Source of the DNA: Kuschelorhynchus macadamiae
Taxonomy: Eukaryota; Arthropoda; Insecta; Coleoptera; Curculionidae
Assembly (NCBI GenBank): GCA_030620095.1
Contig: JAUTXW010000108.1
Span: forward strand, 1,178,001-1,242,000
Reading direction: 5' to 3'
DNA: 64,000 nucleotides
Shown here one piece after another: positions 46,130 through 58,659 of this stretch (the stretch's first letter is position 1; each line of letters begins with the position of its first letter). Under the pieces are notes generated by a model that did not search any database, was not told where the DNA came from, and saw nothing but the letters and a program-made list of their open reading frames with translations. The position numbers were made by a program, and so were the translations under genes.

Positions 46130-46330
46130 AATTTTTTTTTTAACATTTTATTAGGCCGCCATTTTATTGTGCCATATTGGATTTTTACCAAAATGTTACC
46201 GTGTCATCCTCAAATGTCCTTTAATTTTTGACTAAAATTTGAGGTCAATCGGATAAGTAGTTCTTTAGCTATGTCGCGAAAAGACAGACAGACGAAATTG
46301 AGTAAACATGTTTTTTTGGCACCAATGGAC
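46130..46330 (+). repeat. ~150-bp tandem-type repeat, part 3
   Basis: ATTAGGCCGCCATTTTATTG, TTTTTACCAAAATGTTACC, GAGGTCAATCGGATAAGTAG and GTCGCGAAAAGACAGACAG: the best preserved unit in the window. Confidence 0.65.
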
Positions 46331-47229
46331 ACCGATGCTTAAAGATCTGAGAAAATCTGGAAAGTTGATTTATTTTACGATCGCCGCCTCTCTATTTTAT
46401 TTTTTCTTCACGTCGTCGGTCCGACGTTATCAAAAATTAAATTTAATTTTTTACACAGGCCCGCTGGATGAACTCTCCAAATACAGGTACTCTGCTCTGA
46501 ATAGCTCTAGTTTAAAGAGAAGCGATCCAATCTTGCCCTGCCAATATAACTTCAGGAGATCTCCAACTGCCAAAGAGCAGCAGTTTATTGTCTCGACTAT
46601 AACACAATATTAAAATATTATGAAATTGCCCGTCGCTCAGTTGGTAGGCACGGGGAACAACAAAACATGCACAAATTCCAAAACTAATTGAGTTCGGTCA
46701 TAAATCTGATAATTTTTCTGACATGCAGCGTTTAAAACGTATTCAAAGTGGCACTTTCGACCCAGAGAGTCGTAAAAATATAAATAGATTTTGTAGGAGT
46801 AGTGTCTAATATTTCTACCGAGTTTACGACTCTCGCGACTGTACATGTAAATTCTTCGTTTTAATTATAGTTTTAAGTACAAAACGCGGTAATTAAAATA
46901 TCTCGATGTTGGCACTGATTTATAACGGGAGTGGCTCCGCGGCTAAATTACGCAAATTTTGTCAATTTTTTTTCGAGTTATTAATGAAATCGGTTACTCA
47001 TCTGCACCAAATCATGAACATTAGTCAACATTTGTTCACACTTACAGACATGCTACGTAATTATCTGGAAATAGGAGTAATATGATACTAAATATATAAG
47101 TAAATAATATTAATCTTGGATGCAGTATCATTTAACCATTAAAAGACCTCGGGGCAGATGTTCCCGAACACCGAAGGTTCTGTGGTTGCCATCCAGAATT
47201 AGGTGATACTATGAAGTACTATATTAAAT
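46331..47229. other. No gene recognised; possible SINE head within
   Basis: Apart from a tRNA-like promoter at 46633-46701 I see no feature. An open frame at 46308-46613 is likely chance. Confidence 0.45.
46633..46701 (+). repeat. Possible tRNA-derived SINE head (A and B box)
   Basis: TCGCTCAGTTGGTAGG (46633-46648) matches a tRNA A box. About 45 bases on, GAGTTCGGTCAT resembles a degraded B box (GGTTCGANTCC). A full tRNA cloverleaf is not evident. Confidence 0.3.
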
Positions 47230-47410
47230 AAATGTTAAATAGAACATTGTTGACTTTTTAAAACAACACATTTAAGATGTCTCCAAATAAAGAAGTCTGT
47301 TGGAGTTAAGTCAGGTAACCTTGGTGGCCACTCAGTTGATTCTTTTTGCTAATCCATGTACCAGAAAATCTACGATTCTACTACTATCGAACAAGTGCGG
47401 TAAATCCTCA
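47230..47410 (-). pseudogene. Tc1/mariner-type transposase fragment
   Basis: On the minus strand STEWPPRLPDLTPTDFF then IWRHLKCVV matches the block containing the last catalytic Asp of mariner-type transposases (usual form EWPPRSPDLTPLDFFLWG). Upstream and downstream sequence is too decayed to read and no inverted repeats are seen. It belongs to a subgroup different from the DD41D elements, judging by PPR in place of PAR. Confidence 0.55.
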
Positions 47411-50387
47411 TCTTGTTGAAGATCTTTTGCCAAATATTCAACATCAATTTAGTTCTCTAAGACCTCAGTTATAAGACGATCAAATTCCTTTTCCGGCCTA
47501 CTGAGGTACCAATATATTTTTCCCTATAAATATATATTAATTTCTTCTGGCTATTGTATGGAACTTTCCCAGAAAAAGATGCATGTTTTCGTTATTAAAA
47601 TATCCACAGTCTTGTTTAATTACTCTCCTGTTTAAAGCAAGTAACCGCAACTTGGTGTCGCCAAGTTCTTTTTAAGCTGAGACTAGGTATAGGGTTGGGC
47701 TGCCGTCGGCTAACTAGATAACTAGTGATCGGTAGAGTGGGTCGGGGTAAAAATAGAAAAAGTATGCGCCACCTGTTTTTATGGCCCTGAAAAGAAAGCC
47801 CGAGACCGGATGAACTTAAGAAAAACAGGAAAACTACAAAAACTTTACAATAACACCAATATCCTTAATACTGAAAAATATATTTACGAAAACTTACCGT
47901 TATAGCCTTGTTTATACATAGATTATAGTCACACTTAGCTCATATAAAGTTTAATAAATGAGATGAAAGACATATTAATAATTATTACCTTCTCTTACGA
48001 CTATTTCCTGAGTATGAACAAAAGAAAGAGAGAGAGAGAGCTGTCTATAAAATATAGGAAGAGGTCGTAAGATGTGACGTAACCTAATCTAGGATTCTTC
48101 CAAATAATTTTGCATGTTGCACTTAAATTTTTATATACTTAATAATAAGTGGTACGAGAGAAAGCTCATCAAGATTTAACTATGTTAAGTATCTCAGAAA
48201 GAAAGGTAGTGTTGGTTTTATACCAATTTAACTTAAATCAAAAGGCTACAAAACTTAATCATTCAAGTTTTAAGTAAAGTACTTGTCAGTGATTCAATTA
48301 CCTTCGAAATAGGCCTATTTAACCCAGTTTACAAATAAATGTGCAAATTCATAAAACAACAGTGCGGTGTACTGAGTGCTATTCGCTAAAAGTTAAAAAC
48401 TAGACAAGATTTAAAGTGTTTCGTTAAAGTTCATTATATATTAATTCTATTATCAAAATGGAATTGGCTCTATTTGGCACATAATAACACTAACAGACAG
48501 TCAAGTATGTTCCCAAGACAACACACACAGATCAAACCTGAAGTTGATTATATTTGATACGTAGAAGGGTCTGTCGAGGATCTCACAACAGCATCGAGGA
48601 TGTACATATGGTTGGCAGGCCTAGTTTCATACAGCTTGAAACATGACTCCTGAGGGACTGCAAGCAAGCTTCAGAGCGACTGTGCTACTGCTAAAGTTCA
48701 TCAGCACACAAGAACATTTGACCAAAACATCAAATAAAAAAAAAAGGCCTAAAAGGAACAAATCAAGCAATAGAAGAAAGTTCGAGAACCCAAGGTAGGT
48801 AAATTATATATTTTAGTTTTAATAATAAATATTTGTGAGAGAATGATGAAAATGAGACTTACCAATGATATATTGGCCTTTTCAAAGAGTCAAGAACATA
48901 GGACTTGGAATGAAAAATGGGTTTCTTCCACTAAAATTCTAATTTTAACTCAGCTAGCATAGCTATAGGACACTTAAACAATAAGTCACCCAAAATAATT
49001 AGAATGGACTCATTTTTCGAAGAAAAATCGGCAAAAATGCCCTAAAGACAACCAAAAGTTCCAGAATATGGTCTGGCTTTTTTTTTAACTCCTGTCACTT
49101 TTTCTTTCTCCTGTTGGATAGAAACCTAGAGATTTTTGATACAACCCTGATGTTGGTACTACTAATTGTTAATGAAGTTGACAGATATTTCAAAATTAAT
49201 TTAAATTTAGATAAATTTTATTTTTGTTTTGAGATAATTAGGATATACCAAAATGTTAGTTAAAATTACAATGGTAAGTTTCAAAACGAAGATTTTTGAT
49301 CATATCAATTTTCTTTACTCTGATTTCCTATTTTCCTAATTCCTAACCTTATTGTTTGTTATTGTTTTTACTAAAGTTTATGTAATGTGCTTTTTCTTAA
49401 TTTCAGAAAAATATCAGCTTTATTTCTCCAAAAGGGCTTGATGCTACTGAAAAACAACACATACAGTAAGAGCTAATGAAAGCTATCACCAGAATAATAG
49501 GTAAACTTTGATTTCTTTTACTTAACTTAGCCTAAAATTGTCAACTACATAATCATGTAACAAATTTGTACCTAAAATTGCTAATTTTAATAATTTGTTT
49601 CAGAATGAGAAGAATGTGCCTATGGAGGTCTCCACCACTTTATTTATTGTTATAAAGTTAACCTAGGATTACCGAGATTGTGATTTTGAATTTTGAATTA
49701 AACGATAAAAAAAACATTAAATATGTGTCTTATTTCAACTATGAAGATTATAGGAACTGGTAAGCATATTTTAAAGATATTATCTTAAATAAAAATGTAG
49801 CAAAATTCTAAATTTCTTTTAGGAAAATATGACCCGTTACAGTTATTACCAAAATGGGGAACAACTTTAGGGTAACTATTTAATGAATAACATGTAACTG
49901 TGACTTTGACTATTACGTAGATAGTACTGAATTGTTTAGTTCCATTTAAGTAGCCGAATAGTAATGATTCACTCTATTTATCACTTCCCTTATTTCTGTC
50001 TTTATTTAATCCGTTTTAAAAATATGTATGGTTCTTTTAATACAAACAAAACAGTTATGGCGACTACAAACACTCAAATTGGGAATACGGTGTAAAGCGT
50101 ATAGAATACGTTGTTGGTAAGATTTGAGGTAGGATACATTCATTTCACTTAGTTTTCCTAAAACTAAAACGCAGGCAATTTCTCTGGTGTCTATGATGAG
50201 GATAGTAGTGAAAAAATTAGGCGCCTTTAAAATTCGTTAATTCAATACATTTTGGTCAAATATATTGACCAATTTAAATCTCAAAAATGTAATTTTGGAC
50301 TTTGGTTTCAATATTAATATATCATTAAATATCTTATTATAAAGAGTGATTCTTTTTTTTAACGTGATGTTTAATTTGTATGCATTT
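47411..50387. other. No coding gene recognised; possible non-coding spliced unit near 48.5-49.7 kb
   Basis: A GA run lies at 48024-48042. Well-formed splice-like junctions occur in order: donor AAG/GTAGGT near 48795, acceptor TTTCAG near 49406, donor TAG/GTAAAC near 49500 and acceptor GTTTCAG near 49603. Frames across the putative exons are closed, so if real it would be non-coding. The signal is weak. Confidence 0.25.
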
Positions 50388-50672
50388 TTAATCTTTATAC
50401 TCACAAAAACCAACATCATAGGTAAATATGTATAGGGGAGATGAGAATAAACAATGGCGTTCTCTTGGACTTTTACTTTTAGGTTGGCTACATTTCTTTA
50501 CCGCCGCCGGTTCTTTAAAATTTAATGCGTTGTGTCGTAGCATGCGGAGAGTTGCGGTACTTGAGTCACTACTATAATTCTGCCATCTATCATAACCATA
50601 ATCCTTTGTTTCGTTTTTAATTTTTTGTTTCCTTAAAATACCGCTTTCGGTTGTTTTGTTCAGGTATGACAT
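50388..50672 (-). CDS. Hypothetical 94-residue ORF
   Basis: It starts MSYLNKTTESGILRKQKIKN and includes a Ser-rich part (NYSSDSSTATLRMLRHNAL) and a basic part (KKCSQPKSKSPRERH). Composition is more balanced than the AT-rich surroundings. The region near its 3' side contains TAGGGGAGATGAG, reminiscent of a pogo-type terminus, so it may be an old TE. I recognise no family. Confidence 0.2.
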   Translation of the reverse strand: MSYLNKTTESGILRKQKIKNETKDYGYDRWQNYSSDSSTATLRMLRHNALNFKEPAAVKKCSQPKSKSPRERHCLFSSPLYIFTYDVGFCEYKD

Positions 50673-51131
50673 AACTTAGTTGTGATATTTTTAATTTACT
50701 ATAAAATGTGGCTGAGTGACGAAAGCTAATTTTTTCTTATGGTATGTGAAGCCATTGAGGACCATTTTAACTTGTTACTCGTAGTCGATAACACAACTCA
50801 TACACAACTAATTAATAGCTGTAGATCGTATTACAATGACTTTAGAAGGACCACAAGTGGCGACAATAGAGCCCCACCAGTTAAATTGATGCTAACTTTC
50901 TAAAAGTTTAAATGGGGGCACCCATATTATCGTTATTTTTTCGGAAAATATGACTAAATTTTATATTGACAACCTCTGTCAGCGTCAGTTGTAAATGTAG
51001 AGTTATGTTTTACTTTAATAACATATTCGAACTATCTAGTACAAACTTACTTTTTCATTTAGATTTTTATCAAATAACAATGTTTGTGCAAGCGAATAAT
51101 GAGAATTGTCTGCCAAGTGAATTTAGTAATG
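50673..51131. other. No gene recognised
   Basis: AT-rich flank left of the pogo element. Confidence 0.5.
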
Positions 51132-51133
51132 TA

Positions 51134-53746
51134 GGGGAGGAGGGGGCACAGAGGACCGCTTAAGGATTTTAGTGTACAAATCCATTAAAAAAATATATTA
51201 AAAATAAGTAAACCTATTTGTGTCAAGATTAGTGGTTACTTTATCCATTTAAAACCAAAAAATATTTTAAACAAAATGATATATGAGTTACAATTGTTTT
51301 TTTAATACCCTGCACTGGGCCTCTGTGCCCCTAGCAATTGGGCACAGAGGACCTAGTGCTGGGGCACAGAGGTCCTAGTATGGGGTGTTGGGATCATGCA
51401 TTGAATAAACAATATTTGAATAGGATTTTTACAAAAAGACTGACGGGTTGCAAAAATCGTTTATAGCAGCTTAACAGCTAACAAAAAATATTATTTTTAA
51501 TAATATATTTAAGAACATTTCAGACAAATAAATTCTGCATCCTCTTCTGACACTCCTGCGCAAGCGTCATGTGTCCAACCTTTGCAATTCTGACATTGAA
51601 TCCATCCCTCCCCTTCCCTTGATTCGCCATACCTACTCGGACAATAAATGTATATGGTGTTAGTGTCTTCTTCTTTACTATCGCTACTTGAAACTTCCAC
51701 CACTTTTTTTTTGCGCGGTTTTCTTTTTTTTAATATTGGATTTTTCTTTTACATTTTTAGTAAGTTTTCTTTTTACACTTTTGGTATTTTGTTTTTTTTT
51801 TCTGCTTTTTTGGCCATAAGCTGGTCCTGGGGGACTTGTTAATTCTTCAGCATGCTGAGCTCTGCTTACCTTCTGTGGGTTTTGAGTTTTGTTTTTACGG
51901 GCATCTGACTTTGGCTTTGGAGAAATTTTTAGGATAGCATCTTTAAAGGAAGTGTAACTGCAGCTCGGTTGTAGTTCTTTGAATAAGCTTTGAGGTTCAG
52001 GTTGGTGATCATCCTCATCTGAAACATTTTCGGCAGCGATAGGCCTCTCGGTTTCTTGCTGTACCGGGACGTCTGTAACTTCAGCGGGCAGAAAACATTC
52101 GTCAGGAAATATTTCATTATTGAATGGATAAATTCCTGTCGTTTGAAAACCCTTTATGGCTTTTTCCAAGGTGGCAGCATGAAGAAATGCCTTTAAAAAT
52201 ATTTCTACGATATCATATAATGACACACGAGATCCAGGGTTATTAGTGTGCCGTAAGTCACACTCCTTTGCATACTGATGTTTTAAGGACCCAAACAGAG
52301 TGCAGTCAAGGGGTTGCAGGCGATGACTGGTGTGGGGCGGGAGAGAGACTATTATAATATTATTTTCTCTTGCTATATTTATTGCGGCAAGCGTCCTATG
52401 ACTATTGTAATTGTCAAGAATTAATAATATTTTCTTATCGGGACCGGGTTCCACATGGTTAGTAAAGTGATCTAAATGCTTGACGAAATGATCGGAATCC
52501 ATCCATCCAGAACCATTTGCATAGCCATCTGCACCCGGCGAACATCCTTTCATAAATAATGGGTTCATTCGCTGTCAAGGAAAAAGAAAAAACGAAGGGA
52601 CGTAAGATCCTGCAGCTGAAATCCCACAAACTGCAGTTACATTAAACCCACGTTCAGTGCTCACTATCCGTCCAACCTGCTTTTTTCCTTTTTTAGCTAG
52701 AATTTTTCTGGGTACAGGCACTGAATTAAACCCAGTCTCATCAATATTATATATTTGGCCTGGTTGAATATTGCTCTTCTCTAAAACTGATCGTACAACA
52801 TCAAAAAACTTTTGAACCTGGGGCTTATTAAATCCTGCAGCTCGTGCTATGCTTGTGGCTTCGAGAGCTCTAATAGAAAGTTGAGGATTTCGTTTTTTAA
52901 ACCCCGCCAACCAGTCAATACCAGCTAATTTGGCATTCTTATTAAATGGATGTTTCAAGCCCATATTTTCTGCCATCTCAAATGCGAATCGAGGAGCATC
53001 GAGAGGGGTTATTCCATAAAATCACTTTTCTAGGTCTAGAATATGCTCCACTAGTTCAGTTTCTTGTTGGTGAGTAAACACTTGTTTAAAATGATCATTT
53101 CTTGGTGTCTTAAATACAGGTCTTAGGTATCTTAAAACGTTGAGCTGCTTGTCGAACTGAAATTTCGTTTCGGTTGATCATTTCCAGTGCCCTAGCCATG
53201 TCTTCTTCTGCCCACGAAGGCTCGCGTTTTTTCTTTACGTAGTTACGTACCGTCTAAAAACAATATTTTTTATGATAATATACACACATCACATTATTGA
53301 ATTAGTTCTAAGACACTTAAATTCATATTTAAGCCACAACATACTGCTTTGGGGCACAGAGGACCATAAGCGGTCCTTTGTGCCCCAGTTGCAGAAAATA
53401 AATTTAAATTTCCCGCCACTCCACTGAATGTTTGTTTACACCTGAGTTAATCAACTTGTTTTTAAGTAAAAAAGTTGTGTTTTAGTGGGTTATAATAAGA
53501 AATAACAATACACCCATAATAACGCAATAATCACACTTGACAAAACTATAAAATTTAGCACGGCTTACCTTAAAAACCAATGTTTTGTTTGCTGCCACCT
53601 GCATACTGCACGAACATTGCTGTAACTGTCAGAAATATAAAAATACACCGCTAGCTTGCTATTTTTAACAATATTTAAAAGATGGCGCCACGTATAAATT
53701 GAGCGGACCTTTGTGCCACAGCGGTCCTCTGTGCCCTCTTCTCCCC
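51134..53746 (-). mobile_element. pogo-like DNA transposon, nearly complete
   Basis: The left end is GGGGAGGAGGGGGCACAGAG and the right end, read inward on the minus strand, is GGGGAGAAGAGGGCACAGAG. TA flanks both ends (51132-51133 and 53747-53748). Inside are further CACAGAGGWCC-type copies at both ends (51330-51380 and 53343-53390). The transposase covers most of the interior on the minus strand. Confidence 0.85.
51509..53262 (-). pseudogene. pogo-like transposase with C-terminal PHD-like motif
   Basis: The N-terminal helix-turn-helix reads YVKKKREPSWAEEDMARALE and ISVRQAAQRFKIPKT, preceded by a TTTTTTAG acceptor-like site. After breaks near 53020-53140 the frame is open from MAENMGLKHPFNKNAKLAG. 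IYNIDETGFNSVP is the first Asp. A TGA, probably from an Arg codon, separates FFLFP from QRMNPLFMKGCSPGADG. KKILLILDNYNSHRTLAA holds the second Asp and HTSHRLQPLD the third (35 residues between). A long basic tail (KSRKKKQNTKSVKRKL) leads, through a frameshift near 51700, to WIQCQNCKGWTHDACAGVSE and FICLKC, a PHD-finger core with one zinc ligand unclear. Few lesions, so among the youngest copies here. Confidence 0.85.
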
Positions 53747-53748
53747 TA

Positions 53749-55749
53749 AAATGTACTGAAGAAGGCCTACAAAATAAGTTTCTTTTACGCTAATCTTAGA
53801 GAGCTTCTATCTCACATTGAGGTGCTGAATGAAGTAAAACAAACACTAAGACATGAAACAGTATTGTCTTTTACAGCAAAATAAAACCTAAAATATAATA
53901 ATGTGCAATATTTAAAACTTTTCTTGGAGTAAACTTAAACTTACGACATTTATGGTCATAGTCATTTATACTTTCATCACAAACACTTTATAATTACAAG
54001 GAAAAAATAGGTGAACCAGGCTTAAATACATGTCTCCATATGGCCAGTGGTTGAGAACTTCTTGTTCGAATTAATATTCATTTTAATAAGTACAAAAACT
54101 AATAAAATGAGACAATAAAACAACATACCTCATAAGAAACTCACGTAGGCGAAAAGTAAACAAAACGATTTTAGCAGCAATATGGCCCAATTAATCAATT
54201 TGGTTACTCTATTGTTGCCACTCTCCTTAGAACCTCAAGTACAAGAGGTAAAACTTTACTTGTAGTAAATAATTACTGTAATTCTTACTTCTAAGTTGCA
54301 ACAGAAGAATAACAACTGGTAATAGCTAGTTTAAAGTAGCAGTAGACGATAACTTTTTCTACTCTGCAACGACTTGTGTTACTTTATAGTTAAACTTTAA
54401 TAGGAGTACATTTAAACGTAATAATGCAAAGGAGGTACTGATACTTAAAAGTTATAATTTAGTAAACAGATTAGAAACAGTAACTTTGAATAATTACTAT
54501 TATGTAACGGAAAAGAAATGACGACCTTGGAGTCAATTCCTTAAGTAGTTGTTATATAATTACTTTACATGGAAAATTATTATAAAGTATTATTATCAGT
54601 AACAAATACATATATAATACTTAAAAACGTGCAACCCAAAGTGTTTGTTGATATATAGTAGGATTATTAGTAATAAATACGTAAAAACTCTTAAAGAGTA
54701 CTAGTGGAAACAGTTGTAGCTACTTTAGTGCTAGCTGGGTAGGTATATATAAGACATTTTTTTCTTTAAAAATTCTTATTAAAGGGCAGTAAATAGTAAT
54801 AGTAAATAGATAATAAATACGCAAAATTTTGTTTTTTATGCCGTAAATTTTTCAAATATTTTAATGAAACTTTTATAGGATTTAAAATATCTATTTGGGG
54901 TTTTCGGTAAAAGAATATTTCATGTAACTTTTTTATAAAAAAAATGACATCTGACAAAAAAAATTGGTTTTAGTCCGCGTGACTTTTGAACTCTTTAAAA
55001 TTGTTAAATACGGTTTTCACAGATTTATGTGACTTCTGGTGGTGTACTTATTTTCACAATGTATTAATTGCTTATACCACAGTTTAGCTTTCTTTCATTA
55101 ACACAATGCGTGCCACGAATGTATCTAAAAATTGGCGTAGACGGCCAAATACATTTATTTTCCAGGATTTTTTGATTTCTCTGTAAAAACTAGTGCCACT
55201 AGTCACTTATTTTAACAATAAGATTTTTGTTTTATTTTTCTAATTATAGTAAAAACAATTTGAGTTTTGAATTATTGCACAATATTTTTATTAAATGATT
55301 GAATAATATGCTAACTTTATTTGTTATCTTGTATAAATCTGAAAGATATTTTAGAATAATAATTCATGCTTTACTATAAAATGTTTTGTATACAAATCGA
55401 TTTAAAACAACTTTCGATGCCAGAAATATGTCTATGTAAAAATTATAAGAAAATGAATGAAAAAAAAATATTTAAAAAAACTTTTTTTTGTAACAAACTT
55501 ATTAAATTGAAAAGTAAAAAACATTTTACCTTTCATATACACAGAACTTTTAAAAAGGGAAGCTTAATGCTTTATTTCAGTGTGATGATGTCTCACTCCT
55601 CAAGCTTTTAAGAAAATATTCAATTTTTTAAATTTTCTATGTTTATGTAATTTTAATTACTTTTTACTTTTTAGTCTTACAGTTTGCAAATAAAAGCAGT
55701 TTTGAAATATGTTTTGCTTTTATTTTGTACTTATTCGCATTATTTTTAC
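53749..55749. other. No gene recognised
   Basis: AT-rich, with scattered short frames and no family motif. Confidence 0.5.
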
Positions 55750-55939
55750 GCAGCCTGTGTAAAACATTTATGATGGACACCATAATATTGAATTGTCATC
55801 GAGTTTATGCATGTATACCAAATCTTAGTCAATTCCGATGACGTGAACTGTTTTGTACTTTTTAGCATTATATTTTATGCACCCTGTATGAGACATTCAC
55901 CATTAAACACCATAATACTGTATTGTCATTGGATTTATG
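55750..55939 (+). repeat. ~127-bp tandem repeat, interrupted by a mariner-like element
   Basis: TACGCAGCCTGTGTAAAACA (55748) and TATGCACCCTGTATGAGACA (55875) open two tandem units. The second is cut at its TA by the element at 55942-58040. The unit continues after it at 58041 (ACAAATCTCAACCGATTCCG against ACCAAATCTTAGTCAATTCC). Confidence 0.7.
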
Positions 55940-56169
55940 TACAGGGTTTTCCCGTATATTTTTCCACCCACGTAGAGAGTTTATTTGAATAGATACGGAC
56001 ATATCGTAAATACAAAAGTTGTTGGGTTTTTTATGAAGATTTAGAATATTTTATCACTAGTGCGAAAATATTATTGGAAATGTCAAATTTTGACAGGTTG
56101 TCAGTTTTTTTTTAAATGAAACATCTTATATATTAAAACATATTCTTGAAGATCTTTTTTTTCTAATTT

Positions 56170-56172
<3 letters not shown>

Positions 56173-56235
<63 letters not shown>

Positions 56236-56248
56236 CGGAAAAACGCTT

Positions 56249-56296
<48 letters not shown>
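56173..56296. repeat. Two (AT)n microsatellites separated by 18 bp
   Basis: Runs at about 56173-56232 and 56252-56296, with AAATCGGAAAAACGCTTGG between. Confidence 0.9.
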
Positions 56297-56299
<3 letters not shown>

Positions 56300-56556
56300 T
56301 TTTAATATATTCAAATTTATGTCAATTAGTTTTGGTTACTGATATATACAAAAAGCTACAACACACTCAATACTTATTTATCATTTACATATTATGTAAG
56401 CAAAAACCATTTTAGCGTTCCTTTTTATTGATATGGAACAAAAAGAGCCAGTTTTGTTTACTTTTAAGTTTTGTTTACTTTTGTGTAAAATGCCTAGCCT
56501 TTCTCTTTGCAAGACAGTAAGTGTCAGTGTCATACATAATACCTAATATCAGAAAA

Positions 56557-57490
56557 ATGGTTCATTTAACAGAAATGCATAAAATAACAATTCTACAAAT
56601 GATTGGTTATGGAGATAACACACGAACACAAAAGGAAGTTGCTCGCTTATTTCATGAAAAATTTCCAAATTTGCCGCATATATCCCAAGGTACAATTAGT
56701 AAAATAGAAAAGCAGGTGGACATGTGAGGCAGTAAAAAAAGCAGCTGCCAATTCAATAAATGATGATACTAAATTGGATATTACATTTCTGTATCTGTTC
56801 ATTAAAAGAAAATAAAATGCATCTATAAAGTGATACCAACTAGGAGCTCATGGAAGAAGATTATGATAGGAGAACTTATTTTTGTGAACAAATGATGGCT
56901 ATGTTAGATAACAATGTTATTCAACTAGAACATGTTTTGTTTTCGGATGTGTAACATGTAAATCGTCAAAATTGCCGCTATAGGGAAAATCCTCACTGGA
57001 TCGAAATTTATCCTGAAAAGGTTAATGTTTGGGCAGGAATTGTTAGGGAAAATCATAGGCCCCTTTTTCATTCGGCAATTTGAATGGCGATAATTATTTT
57101 GCTCCAAAATAATGTCGTGCCAACTTTGACAAATTTGTATCCGGATCCAGCAAACCCACAAGTTCCAGCGAATATGATATGGTTTCAGCAAGATGGAGCA
57201 CCGCCCCATTACCAAATTAATGTCCGGCAGTACCTCAACGGAATATTTCCAAATCGGTGGATTCTAAATGGCCAGCGCGATCCCCTGATCTGACGCCATT
57301 AGACTTTTTCTTATGGGGACATATTAAAAATGTTGTATACGGTTAAACCCCTCGACTTAGCTGACTTTAGAAGACGAATAACGCTTGCGATTAGATCGGT
57401 TGAGATGCTAAATAACGTTAGAAGAAATTTCTATTTAAGATTAGGAATTTGCCAAGACGTTCGCGGCGAGCGTAAACAGTTCCTAAATTA
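56557..57490 (+). pseudogene. DD41D mariner-like transposase, broken
   Basis: The start at 56557 gives MVHLTEMHKITILQMIGYGD, then EVARLFHEKFPNLPHISQGT and ISKIEKQV before the first frameshift (VDM, stop). The middle is heavily damaged. EQMMAMLDN, LFSDV (first Asp) and NRQNCRYRENPHWI are recoverable. MIWFQQDGAPPHYQINVRQY is the second Asp region, and after a small deletion KWPARSPDLTPLDFFLWG holds the third Asp. In intact relatives the spacing is 41. RWI is joined almost directly to KWPARS, a local deletion of the GRRGPIE stretch. The protein ends around RNFYLRLGICQDVRGE. Confidence 0.75.
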
Positions 57491-58042
57491 ACTTTTTACT
57501 TTTGTTTATACATTATGAAGAAATAAATAATTTTATTTGTTTAATTTAATTTTTGCAATAAATTTGAAAACACTTAATATTCATAGTTGAAGATAGGTAT
57601 AGGACATTGAACATAAAATATGTTTAGAATCTCCTAAAGCAAAAATTAAATAATATCTGGGGTGTTGCATTGAAATAGTTGGCATTCTGTTACAGGACAC
57701 AGTATAAAAAGTTTTTATTGGAGAAAAAGCACTAAAAATACCAATCGACGGGTACGTTTTTGCCCCCATTTATTTATTATCGAATTTATTCCATTTGGCT
57801 GATACACACTGTATATATACTTTTAATATATTCTGTCAATTAGTTTTGGATATATAAGCGTTTAAACATTAACGAAATGGTAAGGTAATTTGCGCTAAAA
57901 CATAGTGAGCCATGGTCAAGACAATTGCAATGAACGACGCCTTTTTGATGTTTACCGGTCAGAAGTATCTATTTACGACATTTCCGTATCTGTTCAAATA
58001 AATTCTCTAGGTGGGAGGAAAAATATACGGGAAAACCCTGTA

Positions 58043-58659
58043 TGTGTAACAAATCTCAACCGATTCCGTATCGAAATTTGGCAGATAGGTCGAACGAAAA
58101 GAGTCTCTTGATTTTTCCGGAACAACATTTTATCATCCTCTTCTAAATCACTGTTGGTAAGTAAGTCGGTTAAGTACTTTAAATGACGATGACAGTTCTT
58201 AATATCACTAAATTCGCTACAAAATGTACAAACTTAGTAAATTTTAATTTGGACCTTCATATTGATAGTTGACGCAAATTGATACTCTTTGAGAGTTAAA
58301 CACTTAGGTACTGCTACTTATAAAATATACTTTTCTACCCAATTTAGTAGATGAAAAATGTTGGATATCGGTAGATTAAGCTTCTACCTACAAGAATTTT
58401 ATAATTTTGTTTAACTAAAGTTAGTAAATTTTATTTTATTTGGACTTATATTTATTAATGCAAATTAATATGCACTTCTACTTGCAAAATATACTTTTCT
58501 ATCGAGTTTAGTAAACGAAAAATCTTAGATAAAGATCGATTAGGCTTCTTTCTATGAACATTTTTACATTTTGCTGAACTAAAATTAGTAATTTTTGTTT
58601 TATTTGGACTTACATTGATTCATATTAATACTGTTTTGAATTAAGCACTTTGACTTATA
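58043..58659 (+). repeat. Tandem repeat with ~165-190-bp period
   Basis: TTAGTAAATTTTA-type starts recur near 58232, 58421 and 58585, each followed by TTTGGAC and later AAATATACTTTTCTA and TTAGTARACGAAAAAT blocks. No gene is seen. Confidence 0.6.

Larger units (their letters stand above)
55942..58040 (+). mobile_element. DD41D mariner-like element, degenerate
   Basis: Ends CAGGGTTTTCCCGTATATTT and its reverse complement, flanked by TA (55940-55941 and 58041-58042). The inverted similarity continues inward for about 75 bp or more. The length is 2.1 kb. Two AT microsatellites lie near the left side. The host repeat unit can be traced across the insertion, which confirms both ends. Confidence 0.85.

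Noticed and set aside
45921..46154. 77-codon frame rich in Ile, Leu and Phe resembling a membrane segment
   Set aside because: It lies in the LINE 3' untranslated region and runs into its tail.
46308..46613. 101-codon open frame
   Set aside because: Starts in the dispersed repeat and shows no family motif.
46633..46701. True tRNA gene
   Set aside because: No complete cloverleaf or acceptor stem; only A-box similarity is good.
54766..54957. 63-codon minus-strand frame
   Set aside because: AT-rich, no motif, no context.
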